Source: a bacterium (GTDB lineage Bacteria > Bacillota > Bacilli > Lactobacillales > Streptococcaceae). Taken from it: a stretch of DNA of 64,000 bases. The notes beneath the pieces are model-generated. The model saw nothing but the letters and a program-made list of their open reading frames with translations. It ran no database searches and was not told where the DNA came from. Positions 9,693-21,635 of the stretch are shown here, one piece after another. Within the stretch, counting starts at the first letter, position 1, and each line of letters starts with the position of its first letter. The position numbers and the translations under genes are program-made. The stretch spans positions 62,001 to 126,000 of the forward strand of contig CAJNDD010000002.1 in the NCBI GenBank assembly GCA_905221435.1. Reading direction: 5' to 3'.

Positions 9693-10478
9693 TTAATCTC
9701 CCCATGTAGACTCGAAATGACCCTTACGTTCGGCTTCTTCGGGTAACTTCATGTAATCACCATATATTTTTGTTAAATATTCATCTGGATTTGCATGGCA
9801 ACTTATTTCTAAGTTCTCAAACTCTAGTAATTGTGGTTCACCGAATACTTCTTTTCTAGCAAGTTCACGTTCTCTGTATGAACCTAGTACATTTCCTACT
9901 ATTGAACTAGTTTCAAAATCATATTGTTTAATTAGATTTTGTAATTTGTTATTAATAGTGGCTGTTTTTAGAAGTTTATTTAATTTCAAAACTTTTGATA
10001 TACTCACAATTGCATTTTCAAAACTTCCCCGATCTCTGTCGTGTAAACGATCGATTACCGAAATTTTAGAAAGGGCACGATAGAATTTAATTTTGTTTGT
10101 ATGAATAAAATAATGAAAACGATCATCTGGATAACCATCCAAAGGGAAAATATCTATGAATGGACTACATAGTTCATCTCCAAATGGAATTTGTAAGGAT
10201 GTATCCATAATAGAGGTATTACCTAAATTATCATCATGAAGTCTCAAAACAACATGTCCTGGAAGTTCCTTGTTACAAATAGACAAAAATGTTTCATAAT
10301 CTTTTCGAGGCATTCCTAAATCCATATCATCATCCCAAGGAATAAATCCTTTATGACGAATTGCTCCTAGCAATGTTCCTCCCAAAGCATAATATCTTAA
10401 GTTATGTTTACTGCAAATAGCAATAAAACTTTTCAATAAAGATAATTCTCCTAGTTGAATTTCCCTCACTTTATTCAT
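9693..10478 (-). CDS. LicD-family phosphotransferase
   Basis: This is a LicD-like nucleotidyltransferase-fold protein with the core motif RYYALGGTLLGAIRHKGF followed by IPWDDDMDLGMPRKDYE, where the DDD/DLG aspartates bind metal. Family members move phosphocholine or another phospho-substituent from a CDP carrier to a sugar. In capsule loci they often make glycerol-phosphate, choline-phosphate or similar side groups. The substrate cannot be told here. I chose the second Met (MNKVREIQ), giving 261 residues, by comparison with other LicD proteins. An upstream ATG at 10496 would add six residues and overlap wchA. Neither start has an ideal ribosome site. Confidence 0.85.
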   Translation of the reverse strand: MNKVREIQLGELSLLKSFIAICSKHNLRYYALGGTLLGAIRHKGFIPWDDDMDLGMPRKDYETFLSICNKELPGHVVLRLHDDNLGNTSIMDTSLQIPFGDELCSPFIDIFPLDGYPDDRFHYFIHTNKIKFYRALSKISVIDRLHDRDRGSFENAIVSISKVLKLNKLLKTATINNKLQNLIKQYDFETSSIVGNVLGSYRERELARKEVFGEPQLLEFENLEISCHANPDEYLTKIYGDYMKLPEEAERKGHFESTWGD

Positions 10479-10482
10479 AAAA

Positions 10483-11850
10483 TCACTTCGCTCCATCTCT
10501 CATAAATACAACTTTAACTGTTTTTAGTAGAATTTCAATATCTTTCCAAATTGTCCAATCGTCTATATAGGCCACATCTAATTTGACAACTTCATCGAAA
10601 TCCTTAATCTCACTTCGTCCGCTGACTTGCCAGAGACCTGTTATGCCAGGTTTAAAACTTAGACGGCGTTTTTGTTCTGGGGTATAGCGCTCGTACTCGT
10701 CCACTGTTGGTGGTCGTGTACCTACCAAACTCATATCTCCCTTTAGAACATTATAAAACTGTGGTAACTCATCTAAGCTAGTCTTCCGTATAAAACGACC
10801 AATTTTCGTGATACGAGGATCATCGTCCACCTTAAACATTCCACCCTGCATGGTATTTTGTTCCATGAGTTCTCTTTTTTTGTCCTCAGCATCTACACAC
10901 ATAGAGCGAAACTTATAAAAAGTAAAATGTCGACCGTTTTTCCCAATACGCGTCTGAGCAAAAATGGCTGGCCCTCCATCTTTTCTGATCAAAGGAACCA
11001 GTACAAGACTAACCAATCCACACAATACCAGACCCACCAGAGAACCGATAATATCAATAATTCGTTTAGCAACCACGTGACTGGTTTTATAAAACTTTGT
11101 CGAAAATGTTACCACATTTAGTCCAGCCATCTCACGAATCTGCTTGTTTCTTCCTAGGTTACGATCGAAGGCATTTAGATTTACTGTAACATCTATTCCC
11201 ATCGTTTCAAACTGGGAGATAAGTTCACCAATATTGTATTTCTCACTTGGAAGATTGATAAAGACTTCATCGACCACCTCGTGGGTTGCAAAATCTAAGA
11301 TTGAATCCACTGAGACAACTGTCACTCTGTCGTGTTCAAAGTTTGGTTTATCCAATACGCTAACTGCTACTAGTTTCCAAAACATATCATCCGACTCCAA
11401 CAGCTGCTCTATTACCTTTTCTACACGGGAAGTTACTGTGATTAAAAGAATTTTTTTAGTCCCTTTAAAATTGGAAGAGAGAAACTTCCAGTAGCACTTA
11501 ATAAGTATGTTTAACAAATAAACTAAGGCACCCTGAAGAATCAAAAAATAAATCATACCACGTCTTGATATGCTAAAACGCTCCTCTAAAAAAAAGTTGG
11601 AGATACTAATTACTAGGGCAAAAAAAGCAATATACTTTAAAGTTTGAACAGCCTCAAGAAAGTGTCCCCTTTTAAAAAAATCTTGCTCATAGTTACTTAT
11701 ATAACATGCCACATAATGAAGAATATATAGTACAATCATTGTACTTGATATAATCTCTGTTTCTTTCACAAGGCTGAGTAAGTAAGCTAATACAACGACT
11801 AAAACACTCTGAATCAACGCCAGAGAAATCTTTGATACCTTTTCATTCAT
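10483..11850 (-). CDS. wchA: Undecaprenyl-phosphate glucose-1-phosphate transferase
   Basis: 455 residues, the usual length of CpsE/WchA. It has four or five N-terminal membrane segments, a central cytoplasmic domain, one more segment (about 275-297), then the catalytic bacterial sugar transferase domain with FAQTRIGKNGRHFTFYKFRS, KTSLDELPQFYNVLKGDMS, LVGTRPPTVDEYERY and KPGITGLWQVSGRS. It loads glucose-1-phosphate onto undecaprenyl phosphate, the first step of repeat synthesis. A GGGGAG site supports the start at 11850. An in-frame upstream start would add only six residues. It starts 22 nt after cpsD. Confidence 0.95.
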   Translation of the reverse strand: MNEKVSKISLALIQSVLVVVLAYLLSLVKETEIISSTMIVLYILHYVACYISNYEQDFFKRGHFLEAVQTLKYIAFFALVISISNFFLEERFSISRRGMIYFLILQGALVYLLNILIKCYWKFLSSNFKGTKKILLITVTSRVEKVIEQLLESDDMFWKLVAVSVLDKPNFEHDRVTVVSVDSILDFATHEVVDEVFINLPSEKYNIGELISQFETMGIDVTVNLNAFDRNLGRNKQIREMAGLNVVTFSTKFYKTSHVVAKRIIDIIGSLVGLVLCGLVSLVLVPLIRKDGGPAIFAQTRIGKNGRHFTFYKFRSMCVDAEDKKRELMEQNTMQGGMFKVDDDPRITKIGRFIRKTSLDELPQFYNVLKGDMSLVGTRPPTVDEYERYTPEQKRRLSFKPGITGLWQVSGRSEIKDFDEVVKLDVAYIDDWTIWKDIEILLKTVKVVFMRDGAK

Positions 11851-11872
11851 TTTGATCTCCCCAGCCAATCAT

Positions 11873-12556
11873 TTATTTCTTTCCATAGTTCCCATATCCT
11901 CCATAAGAAGAATATTTCTCCGCTGAGATATTCAATTTATTTAAGACAACACCCAAAAACGGCTTTCCTGTTTGTTCCAATTGCTCTTTTGCTTTTTGAA
12001 CATCGCGACGATTTGCTTCACCAACTGCTGTAACCAAAACAGATGCATCACATTTCTGCGTCACAATGACTGCATCAATGACGATACCTACAGGAGCTGT
12101 ATCCACGATGATATAGTCAAAATATTTACGCAAGGTATCTAGCATTGTTCTAAAATTTTCACTTTGTAAAAGGGCTGTAGGATTCGGTGATATAGAACCC
12201 GCCTGAATCACAAAGAGATTTTCAACATTGGTATCACATAGCCCTTGTGATAAGTCTGTCGTACCTGATAAAAACTCGGTTAGGCCTGTAATCTTATCTC
12301 GTGATCTAAAGACCCCCGACATGACTGAATTACGAATATCCGCATCAATTAGGAGAGTTTTATAACCTGCACGCGCAAAGGCCCAAGCAAGATTGGTAGA
12401 AGTTGTAGACTTTCCTTCACCTGGTTTAACTGAAGTAATGGAGATGACTTTCAAATTATCTCCACTTAGTTGTATATTTGTACGCAGGGCATTATAATAT
12501 TCTTCTGCTTTTTTTACAAGCTCCAATTTTTTCTGTGTAATTTCTAATGTTGGCAT
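11873..12556 (-). CDS. cpsD: Capsular tyrosine-protein kinase (BY-kinase)
   Basis: The 227-residue ATPase starts MPTLEITQKKLELVKKAEEY. It has Walker A (SVKPGEGKSTTS), Walker A' (LLIDADIRNS) and a Walker B-type strand (YIIVDTAPVG). It ends in a tyrosine cluster (YSSYGGYGNYGKK) that is the autophosphorylation tail. With CpsC it forms the two-part bacterial tyrosine kinase that controls polymer length and attachment. CpsB is its phosphatase. The second of two adjacent ATGs is chosen because it sits about 6 nt from the GGAGAG site. It lies 9 nt after cpsC. The name wze is also used. Confidence 0.95.
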   Translation of the reverse strand: MPTLEITQKKLELVKKAEEYYNALRTNIQLSGDNLKVISITSVKPGEGKSTTSTNLAWAFARAGYKTLLIDADIRNSVMSGVFRSRDKITGLTEFLSGTTDLSQGLCDTNVENLFVIQAGSISPNPTALLQSENFRTMLDTLRKYFDYIIVDTAPVGIVIDAVIVTQKCDASVLVTAVGEANRRDVQKAKEQLEQTGKPFLGVVLNKLNISAEKYSSYGGYGNYGKK

Positions 12557-12565
12557 CATTCTCTC

Positions 12566-13258
12566 CTATTTCAATTTATCCAGATTTGGAATAACTCCTA
12601 AAAGTGGAATTTGCATGACGTCTTCGATATCTTCTGGTCGTTTGACACGAACATCAAGTAACTCGATCAAAAGAACAACGACAACTACAACACCTAAGCC
12701 TCCGAGAAAGCCTACTAAAGTGTTACGGCGAATGTTAGGTGATGAAGGGGAGGTAGCTGGACGTGCTTCCTCAAGCGTTGTCACATCAGATACACGAGTT
12801 ACGTTAATGATTTTTTGAGCAGCAACCTCACGCAGAGAGTTAGCGATACGGCTAGCTTCATCTGGCTGTTTGTCTTTAACAGAAATAGATACGATACGTG
12901 TATCAACTGGCACAGTCACTTGTACTTTACTAGCAAGACCCTTTGTTGACATATTTAGTTTCAAGTCGGTTACAACCTTTTCTAACACATCTTGAGAAAG
13001 GATAATCTCACGATAGTCTTTAACAAGATAAGACCCTGCCTGCAAATCCTGATTTGTCAATCCCGGCTTATCTCCCTGGTTTCGGTTAACTACATAAATA
13101 CGCGTAGTGCTAGTATATTCTGGTTTTATAATAAATTTGCTATATGCAAAGGCAACCGTTCCTGTTACAATAGCCACCAAAGCAATAATCAATTTCCGTT
13201 TCCACAATGTATTTAGCAATTGAAATACATCGATTTCCATAGTATTTTGTTCTTTCAT
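12566..13258 (-). CDS. cpsC: Capsule chain-length regulator and kinase activator
   Basis: 230 residues with the Wzz-type layout: a short cytoplasmic start ([13 protein letters not shown]), membrane segment about 31-51, an extracellular domain, the proline-containing [14 protein letters not shown] before a second membrane segment about 182-203, and a cytoplasmic tail ending [17 protein letters not shown]. It partners CpsD in controlling chain length. The order cpsA-B-C-D is the classic streptococcal one. The gene is also called wzd. Confidence 0.95.
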   Translation of the reverse strand: MKEQNTMEIDVFQLLNTLWKRKLIIALVAIVTGTVAFAYSKFIIKPEYTSTTRIYVVNRNQGDKPGLTNQDLQAGSYLVKDYREIILSQDVLEKVVTDLKLNMSTKGLASKVQVTVPVDTRIVSISVKDKQPDEASRIANSLREVAAQKIINVTRVSDVTTLEEARPATSPSSPNIRRNTLVGFLGGLGVVVVVVLLIELLDVRVKRPEDIEDVMQIPLLGVIPNLDKLK

Positions 13259-13266
13259 TATTTCTC

Positions 13267-13998
13267 CTAAATTAGTTGATCCATTACAATTTTTCGAGGG
13301 TTGTCTATAAAGAGTTCCTGAGCCTTCGCTTCTCCGTATTTTTGAGCAATAAGGTCATATGCTTCTGCCATGCGAGGAGGTCTGCCATCTAAATTGTGCA
13401 TATCACTTGCAATCACATGAACCAAATCCTGCTCTAAAAAATACTGAGCTCTTTTTTTCATGAATTTGTAGTGTTCTCCGAAAAGCTTAGGTTTGAGAAC
13501 ATGCGCGCTATTTACTTGCGTATAACAGCCCATATCAATCAACTCTCGAACACGTTTCTCATTATTTTCCAGAGCATCATAGCGCTCGATGTGCGCAATG
13601 ACTGGTGTAATTCCTAACATCAGAATTTTACTCAAGGCACTATGAATATCGCGATAAGGGGTATTCATACTAAACTCTATCAAAGCATAATGACTAGCAT
13701 TAAGGGTAGGGACCTGTTTATTTTCAAGTTTATCCAGGACGTCTGGTGTATAATAAATCTCTGCACCATAGGCAATGACTAAATCATCTGCTACTTCCTT
13801 TGCAAGTTCCTGTACCTGACGAAAATTGATAGCTATTTTCTCTTCTGGAGTCTCAAACATTCCTTTGCGTCGGTGGGAGGTGGAAACAATCATCCGAACT
13901 CCCTGACGATAGGATTCTGTTAAGAGAGCCTTGCTTTCCTCTCTTGACTTGGGCCCATCGTCCACATCAAAAATGATATGCGAATGAATATCAATCAT
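13267..13998 (-). CDS. cpsB: Manganese-dependent protein-tyrosine phosphatase (PHP family)
   Basis: 243 residues, the standard CpsB length. The PHP metal motifs are visible: [14 protein letters not shown] at the start, [21 protein letters not shown] and [14 protein letters not shown]. It removes phosphate from the CpsD tyrosine tail and so modulates capsule output. The start at 13998 (MIDIHSHI) is the conserved one, although the frame stays open further upstream inside cpsA. The cpsA stop and this ATG are separated by 1 nt, so the genes are translationally coupled. Also called wzh. Confidence 0.95.
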   Translation of the reverse strand: MIDIHSHIIFDVDDGPKSREESKALLTESYRQGVRMIVSTSHRRKGMFETPEEKIAINFRQVQELAKEVADDLVIAYGAEIYYTPDVLDKLENKQVPTLNASHYALIEFSMNTPYRDIHSALSKILMLGITPVIAHIERYDALENNEKRVRELIDMGCYTQVNSAHVLKPKLFGEHYKFMKKRAQYFLEQDLVHVIASDMHNLDGRPPRMAEAYDLIAQKYGEAKAQELFIDNPRKIVMDQLI

Positions 13999-13999
13999 C

Positions 14000-15514
<1,515 letters not shown>

Positions 15515-15582
15515 CTAAGTTAAGCGTTTTTATTTCCATCTTTAACTTTCAATCTATCTACTCAACATAGAGATTTCGAAGA

Positions 15583-15612
15583 CAAAAAAGGTCCCTACTC
15601 ATGAGGGAACCT
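15583..15612 (-). terminator. Rho-independent terminator after aliD
   Basis: A hairpin with GGTTCCCTC and GAGTAGGGACC arms is followed by a T run on the minus strand. It lies 12 nt after the aliD stop and separates it from the polysaccharide operon. Confidence 0.85.
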
Positions 15613-15623
15613 TATTTCTACTT

Positions 15624-17585
15624 TTATTTAACGTGAGTTTTAAATTCTTTTTGGCTCTTTTCGATAGCCTTTTTACTTTCTTCTTCCCACTTAGCCTTGG
15701 CCTCGTCAAATTGTTTCTTGGTAACAGGGTCTTTTTGTAATCTCATGTACTTGTAGTTGTTTCCATCACCCTTGATACCCACTAGGGAGTAGGCACGTGT
15801 AAACGGAGTTACTTTGGTTACAGAGGCTGTACCACCATTTGACATAGCAGACATGACCAGAGAATTGTCAATCATCCAAGCTTGAGCTTCAGCGTATTTT
15901 TCATAACGCTTAGCGACATCTTTATTCTCAGCATCTGCTTCTTTCAGGAGTTGTGTATAGGTATCGAGCCCTAGGCTCTTGATGAGCTCTGAATCTTCCT
16001 TGGCATCAAGGCCAAAAATCTTAAGATAGAAGCCAGTTTCAGCATTGAAGGGATCTAGATAAGTGGATGGATCCTGGTAATCACCAACCCAACCATCAAA
16101 GTTTAGGTCGTAGTCACGAGCTGCTGGATTGGGTGCTAGGAAGGCAACATTTCCAAAGTCATCTGTAGAAAGCTGTTGAACATCAATGACGATATTGTCA
16201 GAACCTAGTACTGTTTCAAGGGTTTGTTTAACCGAGTTCATGCCAGAAACCGCATTTTTATTCGTCTGATCAACAGGAACATCCAAATGGATTGGGAAAG
16301 TCACGCCTTGGGCTTCCAATTCCTTTTTAGCTTCCGCAAATTTTGCTTGGGCCTTTTCCTTGTTGAAGTAAGCATCTTGAGCGTCTGCCAAATCGATACC
16401 TGACCACTCAGTTCCGTAGTTCACAAGTTTAGAAGCTGTTACTTCTCCAAAGGTCTTATCTCCCACTTGAACAAAAGTAGGAGGAACAAGGGTATTACGA
16501 AGGGTTTTGCTCGCTGCTTCTTCACCGTTAGATTGAGCAGAGTAGGCTGTTCGATCAATACCAAAGTTGATAGCCTGACGGAAATTTTTATTTAAGATAG
16601 CTGTTTGAGCTGATTTCTTTTGTTCGTCCGTTGTTTTAGCGGTATGATTATAGGTTTTGCGGTTGACGTTAAAGTTAAAGTACCAAGATGTCTTGTCTTG
16701 TAAGCTATAAACGATATTGTCTTGGTATTTTTCTTTTGTCTTAGCATAGTTTGAACTATTTGGATAGACTCCTGCAATCGAGTAAGCACCACTTTCAAAG
16801 TTTCGAATCGTCATCTCTTGATCTGACCCATCAAAGTAGGCTAACTTAACTTTTTCAATGGTTACTTTATCATGGTCATAGTAGTGTGGATTCTTCACAT
16901 ATTCGATCGAAGATTTTGATGTGAAATCTTTTAACAGATATGGACCATTATAAAGGATACTGTCTGGTGTTAAGGTACCAAAATCTTTATCCTTTGATTT
17001 TAAAAACTCTTCGTTGACTGGGAAAAGAATACTATTGGTTGTCTTTGAATTCCAGTACGGTTCTGGTCGAGTCAAAGTATACTCGACTGTGTAGTCATCC
17101 AAGGCTTTGACACCGACAGTTGAAAAGTCATTGGTCACACCCGTCACATAGTCATTCAATCCCTTGATTGAATTTTGGATCAGATCCATGGCTTGCCCCT
17201 TGTTGTCAGCGGCATATTTGATCCCAGTGACAAAGTCTTGGGCTTTGACTGGAGCGTATTCCTCACCATCAGCCGTATACCACTTGACATCTCTTCTGAG
17301 TTTGTAGGTATAGGTCAAACCATCTGCTGAAACAGACCAATCTTCAGCTAGAGCTGGCGTTAGATTGCCATAGCTATCATTTTCCAGCAAACCATCTACA
17401 AGATTGGTAATAACGGCAGTGTTATCTGCATAATAATCCAGAAGATAATTAAAAGTTGTTGGATTCGCACTAAATGTTGACGAGTAGGTGCTGGTATCTG
17501 TGTTGGACTGTCCACATGCCGAAAGCAAAATTCCTGTCGCTAAGGCAAGACCTGTCCCAATCAGTCTTTTTCTCATTTTGATCAT
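15624..17585 (-). CDS. aliD: AliB-like oligopeptide-binding lipoprotein (aliD-type)
   Basis: 653 residues, family 5 solute-binding protein. The lipobox is ILLSACGQ, so the mature protein is lipid-anchored at the cysteine. Typical family stretches follow: NLVDGLLENDSYGNL, PALAEDWSVSADGLTYTYKL, RPEPYWNSKTTNSILFPVNE and FDGWVGDYQDPSTYLDPF. It should deliver oligopeptides to the Ami permease encoded at the other end of this window. It is closely similar to its neighbour aliC but not identical. In non-encapsulated pneumococci two aliB-like ORFs lie next to dexB, which suggests the names. The second of the ATGs has the best spacing from GGAG. The aliC/aliD assignment is by position. Confidence 0.88.
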   Translation of the reverse strand: MIKMRKRLIGTGLALATGILLSACGQSNTDTSTYSSTFSANPTTFNYLLDYYADNTAVITNLVDGLLENDSYGNLTPALAEDWSVSADGLTYTYKLRRDVKWYTADGEEYAPVKAQDFVTGIKYAADNKGQAMDLIQNSIKGLNDYVTGVTNDFSTVGVKALDDYTVEYTLTRPEPYWNSKTTNSILFPVNEEFLKSKDKDFGTLTPDSILYNGPYLLKDFTSKSSIEYVKNPHYYDHDKVTIEKVKLAYFDGSDQEMTIRNFESGAYSIAGVYPNSSNYAKTKEKYQDNIVYSLQDKTSWYFNFNVNRKTYNHTAKTTDEQKKSAQTAILNKNFRQAINFGIDRTAYSAQSNGEEAASKTLRNTLVPPTFVQVGDKTFGEVTASKLVNYGTEWSGIDLADAQDAYFNKEKAQAKFAEAKKELEAQGVTFPIHLDVPVDQTNKNAVSGMNSVKQTLETVLGSDNIVIDVQQLSTDDFGNVAFLAPNPAARDYDLNFDGWVGDYQDPSTYLDPFNAETGFYLKIFGLDAKEDSELIKSLGLDTYTQLLKEADAENKDVAKRYEKYAEAQAWMIDNSLVMSAMSNGGTASVTKVTPFTRAYSLVGIKGDGNNYKYMRLQKDPVTKKQFDEAKAKWEEESKKAIEKSQKEFKTHVK

Positions 17586-17623
17586 CATTCACTCCTTTAT
17601 GTCACCTTTTGTAACATAGTTAT

Positions 17624-17652
17624 ATTTTATCAAATTTATTCAAAAATGTAAA
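17624..17652 (-). promoter_or_regulatory. Promoter of aliD
   Basis: On the minus strand TTTACA, a 17-nt spacer and TAAAAT form a good sigma-A promoter about 40 nt before the aliD start. Confidence 0.7.
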
Positions 17653-17687
17653 GTTACTACTTTTACGACGACTGCTGTCTCAAAATC

Positions 17688-17726
17688 AGAAAAAGGAAGC
17701 ACAGATTTTCTGCAACTTCCTTTTCT
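17688..17726 (-). terminator. Rho-independent terminator after aliC
   Basis: Arms AGAAAAGGAAG and CTTCCTTTTTCT flank a small loop 10 nt beyond the aliC stop, so aliC and aliD are probably separate transcripts. Confidence 0.8.
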
Positions 17727-17735
17727 GTTTATAGA

Positions 17736-19703
17736 CTATTTGACGTGTTTTTCAAGTTCTTTTTGGTATTTGGCATTTGTTTCGATTTTTTCTTTCTGCC
17801 ATTTCTTGAGAGCTTCTTCGTATTCTTTTGTAGTCACGACATCATTTTGCAACTCCAAGCCTTTGAAGACAAATGGGTCTCCCTTGATTCCGACTTGAGA
17901 ATATGCTTTTGTGAATGGTACCGTACGGCTAACAGTTGGAGAACCGCCTGAAGAAGCAACTGGGATTAAGAGTGAGCTATCTGATACCCAAGCTTGAGCT
18001 TTAGCGTATTTTTCATAACGCTTATTGAGGTCGCTTGTTTCAGCTGCAGCATCATCCAAGAGTTTCTTGTATTCGTCCAGTCCAACTTGAGCCATCACTT
18101 CTGGATCTTTTCCGCGAGTGATACCCAAGTGTTTAAGGGCAGAACCCTTCTTAGCATCAAGGATGTTGAGGTAGGTAGCTGGGTCTTGATAGTCTGGTCC
18201 CCAACCAGTTCCATTCAAGTCGTAGTCTTTTTGTGCTGGAACCTTAGCTTGAGAAGTAATGCTCATTTTTTCATTATCGGTCATTTGAAGGACATCGACA
18301 ATGACATTCTCTGTACCAAGTGATGATTCGATAGACTGCTTGAGTGAGTTGGTTTGTTGAACCGCGATTACATCTGTTTGTTCAACTGGGATATCCAAAT
18401 GGATTGGGAAGGTGACACCCTTGGCCTGCAATTCTGTCTTAGCTTTAGCAAAGGCTGCCTTAGCTTTTTCAGGACTGTAAATCGTATCCTTGCCATCTGT
18501 AAGGGCTACGTCTTTCCACTGGTCACCATAAGAAACGAGCTCTGCCTGAGCCAACTCTCCAAAGGTTTTTTCACCCACTTGAACGTAGTCATGAGGCACT
18601 AGGCTGTTACGGATAATTTTGTCCGCACCTTCTTCACCATTCAACTGAGCAGTATAAGAATGACGGTCAAGGGCAAAGTTCAGCGCCTGACGGAAATTCT
18701 TGTTAAGAAGAGCTTCTTTTGTTGAAGTTTTTTGAGCTTCGTCTGTTTTGGCTGTTTTATTGTAAGACTGGCGGTTTACGTTAACAGTGAGGTAGTAGCT
18801 TGTCGCTTCTTGTGGACTGTAGACAATCTTATCGCCGTACTCTTTTTTAGTTGATTCAAAGTTTGAGCTTGTTGGGAAGAGACGGGCTGTTGTATAAGCA
18901 CCTTGTGTAAAGCTGCGAATCAAAGATTCTTGGTCTGATCCATCGTAGAAGGTTAGTTTAATATTGTCAATCTTAACATTGTCCTTATCCCAGTAATTTG
19001 GATTCTTTTCATATTCAATGACTGATTTTGAAGTCAATGATTTCAAGAAATAAGGACCGTTATAAAGAATGCTTGATGGTGTTGGCGCACCGTAGTCGCT
19101 CCCTTTAGAATTCAAAAACTCTTCATTTACTGGGAGCATGGTTGCAGTTGTGACCTTAGAGTTCCAGAAACTTTCTGGTTTGTTGAGCGTGTATTCTACC
19201 GTATAATCATCAACAGCCTTAACTCCTACGGTAGAGAAATCATTGATTTCTCCACTGACATAAGCAGCCAAACCTTTGATAGAGTCTTGAAGGAGGGATA
19301 AGCCATCTGATTTACCGTCAGCTGCGTGTTTCAGACCCGTAACAAAGTCCTGAGCCTTGACTTCAGCGTATTCTTCTCCATCAGAAGTATACCATTTTAC
19401 ACCCTTACGAAGTTTGTAGGTATAGGTCAATCCATCTTTAGAAACAGACCAGTCTTCTGCAAGCGACGGAATCAAGTTCCCGTATTTATCGTTTTCCAAG
19501 AGGCCATCGACAACGTTGGCTATGACGTCAGAAGTTGAGCTCTTGCTCGTCACGCTGTAGTCCAAAGATGATGGATCCATAGCGTAGACATAAGAGAATG
19601 TCTTGGGAGCATCAGCCTTCTTTTCACTTTGCCCACAAGCAGTTAACAGTAGGGCTGCACTCAAAACAGCACCTGCTCCTAAGAGCCACTTTTTCGATTT
19701 CAT
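17736..19703 (-). CDS. aliC: AliB-like oligopeptide-binding lipoprotein (aliC-type)
   Basis: 655 residues. The signal peptide starts MKSKKWLLGAGAVLSAALLL and ends in the lipobox LTACGQ. The mature part is a family 5 solute-binding protein: NVVDGLLENDKYGNLIPSLA, EDWSVSKDGLTYTYKLRKGV, PESFWNSKVTTATMLPVNEE and GPDYQDPATYLNIL. It captures extracellular oligopeptides for the Ami importer, where peptides serve nutrition and signalling. The start is fixed by AAGGAG seven nt upstream. The neighbour aliD is a diverged copy. Between them they line the gap between dexB and the capsule genes. Confidence 0.9.
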   Translation of the reverse strand: MKSKKWLLGAGAVLSAALLLTACGQSEKKADAPKTFSYVYAMDPSSLDYSVTSKSSTSDVIANVVDGLLENDKYGNLIPSLAEDWSVSKDGLTYTYKLRKGVKWYTSDGEEYAEVKAQDFVTGLKHAADGKSDGLSLLQDSIKGLAAYVSGEINDFSTVGVKAVDDYTVEYTLNKPESFWNSKVTTATMLPVNEEFLNSKGSDYGAPTPSSILYNGPYFLKSLTSKSVIEYEKNPNYWDKDNVKIDNIKLTFYDGSDQESLIRSFTQGAYTTARLFPTSSNFESTKKEYGDKIVYSPQEATSYYLTVNVNRQSYNKTAKTDEAQKTSTKEALLNKNFRQALNFALDRHSYTAQLNGEEGADKIIRNSLVPHDYVQVGEKTFGELAQAELVSYGDQWKDVALTDGKDTIYSPEKAKAAFAKAKTELQAKGVTFPIHLDIPVEQTDVIAVQQTNSLKQSIESSLGTENVIVDVLQMTDNEKMSITSQAKVPAQKDYDLNGTGWGPDYQDPATYLNILDAKKGSALKHLGITRGKDPEVMAQVGLDEYKKLLDDAAAETSDLNKRYEKYAKAQAWVSDSSLLIPVASSGGSPTVSRTVPFTKAYSQVGIKGDPFVFKGLELQNDVVTTKEYEEALKKWQKEKIETNAKYQKELEKHVK

Positions 19704-19734
19704 AAGTAATCTCCTTAAAGATAGTGTTTTCACC

Positions 19735-19762
19735 ATTATACCCTATTTTTTCATAAAAGCAA
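19735..19762 (-). promoter_or_regulatory. Promoter of aliC
   Basis: Minus-strand TTGCTT, 16-nt spacer, TATAAT, placed about 30 nt upstream of the aliC start codon. Confidence 0.75.
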
Positions 19763-19832
19763 GGACTTTCGGCAGATTTTTTAGAAAATTCTAACAAATA
19801 TTTTTTAAAGACTTTTCTACATAATTTTTAGT

Positions 19833-19864
19833 AAAAAAACCTCAAGCATCAAAGACTTGAGGTT
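19833..19864 (-). terminator. Rho-independent terminator after dexB
   Basis: Arms AACCTCAAG and CTTGAGGTT followed by TTTTTTT on the minus strand, 8 nt beyond the dexB stop. Confidence 0.9.
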
Positions 19865-19872
19865 CCCTTATT

Positions 19873-21492
<1,620 letters not shown>

Positions 21493-21517
21493 TCATTATT
21501 TTAATAATCTATAGTCT

Positions 21518-21555
21518 ATGATAGCGCTTTTTTAAACTTAGTGCAAGCGTTTGCC
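21518..21555 (-). promoter_or_regulatory. dexB promoter with overlapping cre/LacI-type operator
   Basis: Minus-strand TTGCAC, a 17-nt spacer and TATCAT form the promoter. The -35 lies inside GGCAAACGCTTGCAC, a near-palindromic LacI/CcpA-type operator at 21541-21555. Binding of CcpA or a sugar-specific LacI repressor there would block RNA polymerase. Which regulator binds is inference. Confidence 0.65.
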
Positions 21556-21635
21556 TAATCTTTTTGATTTCTTTTTTGACTCCGTAGTTTCCTATCTTCC
21601 ATTTTTTTATTATAATAGAGGTCAGAGGTAAAAAA

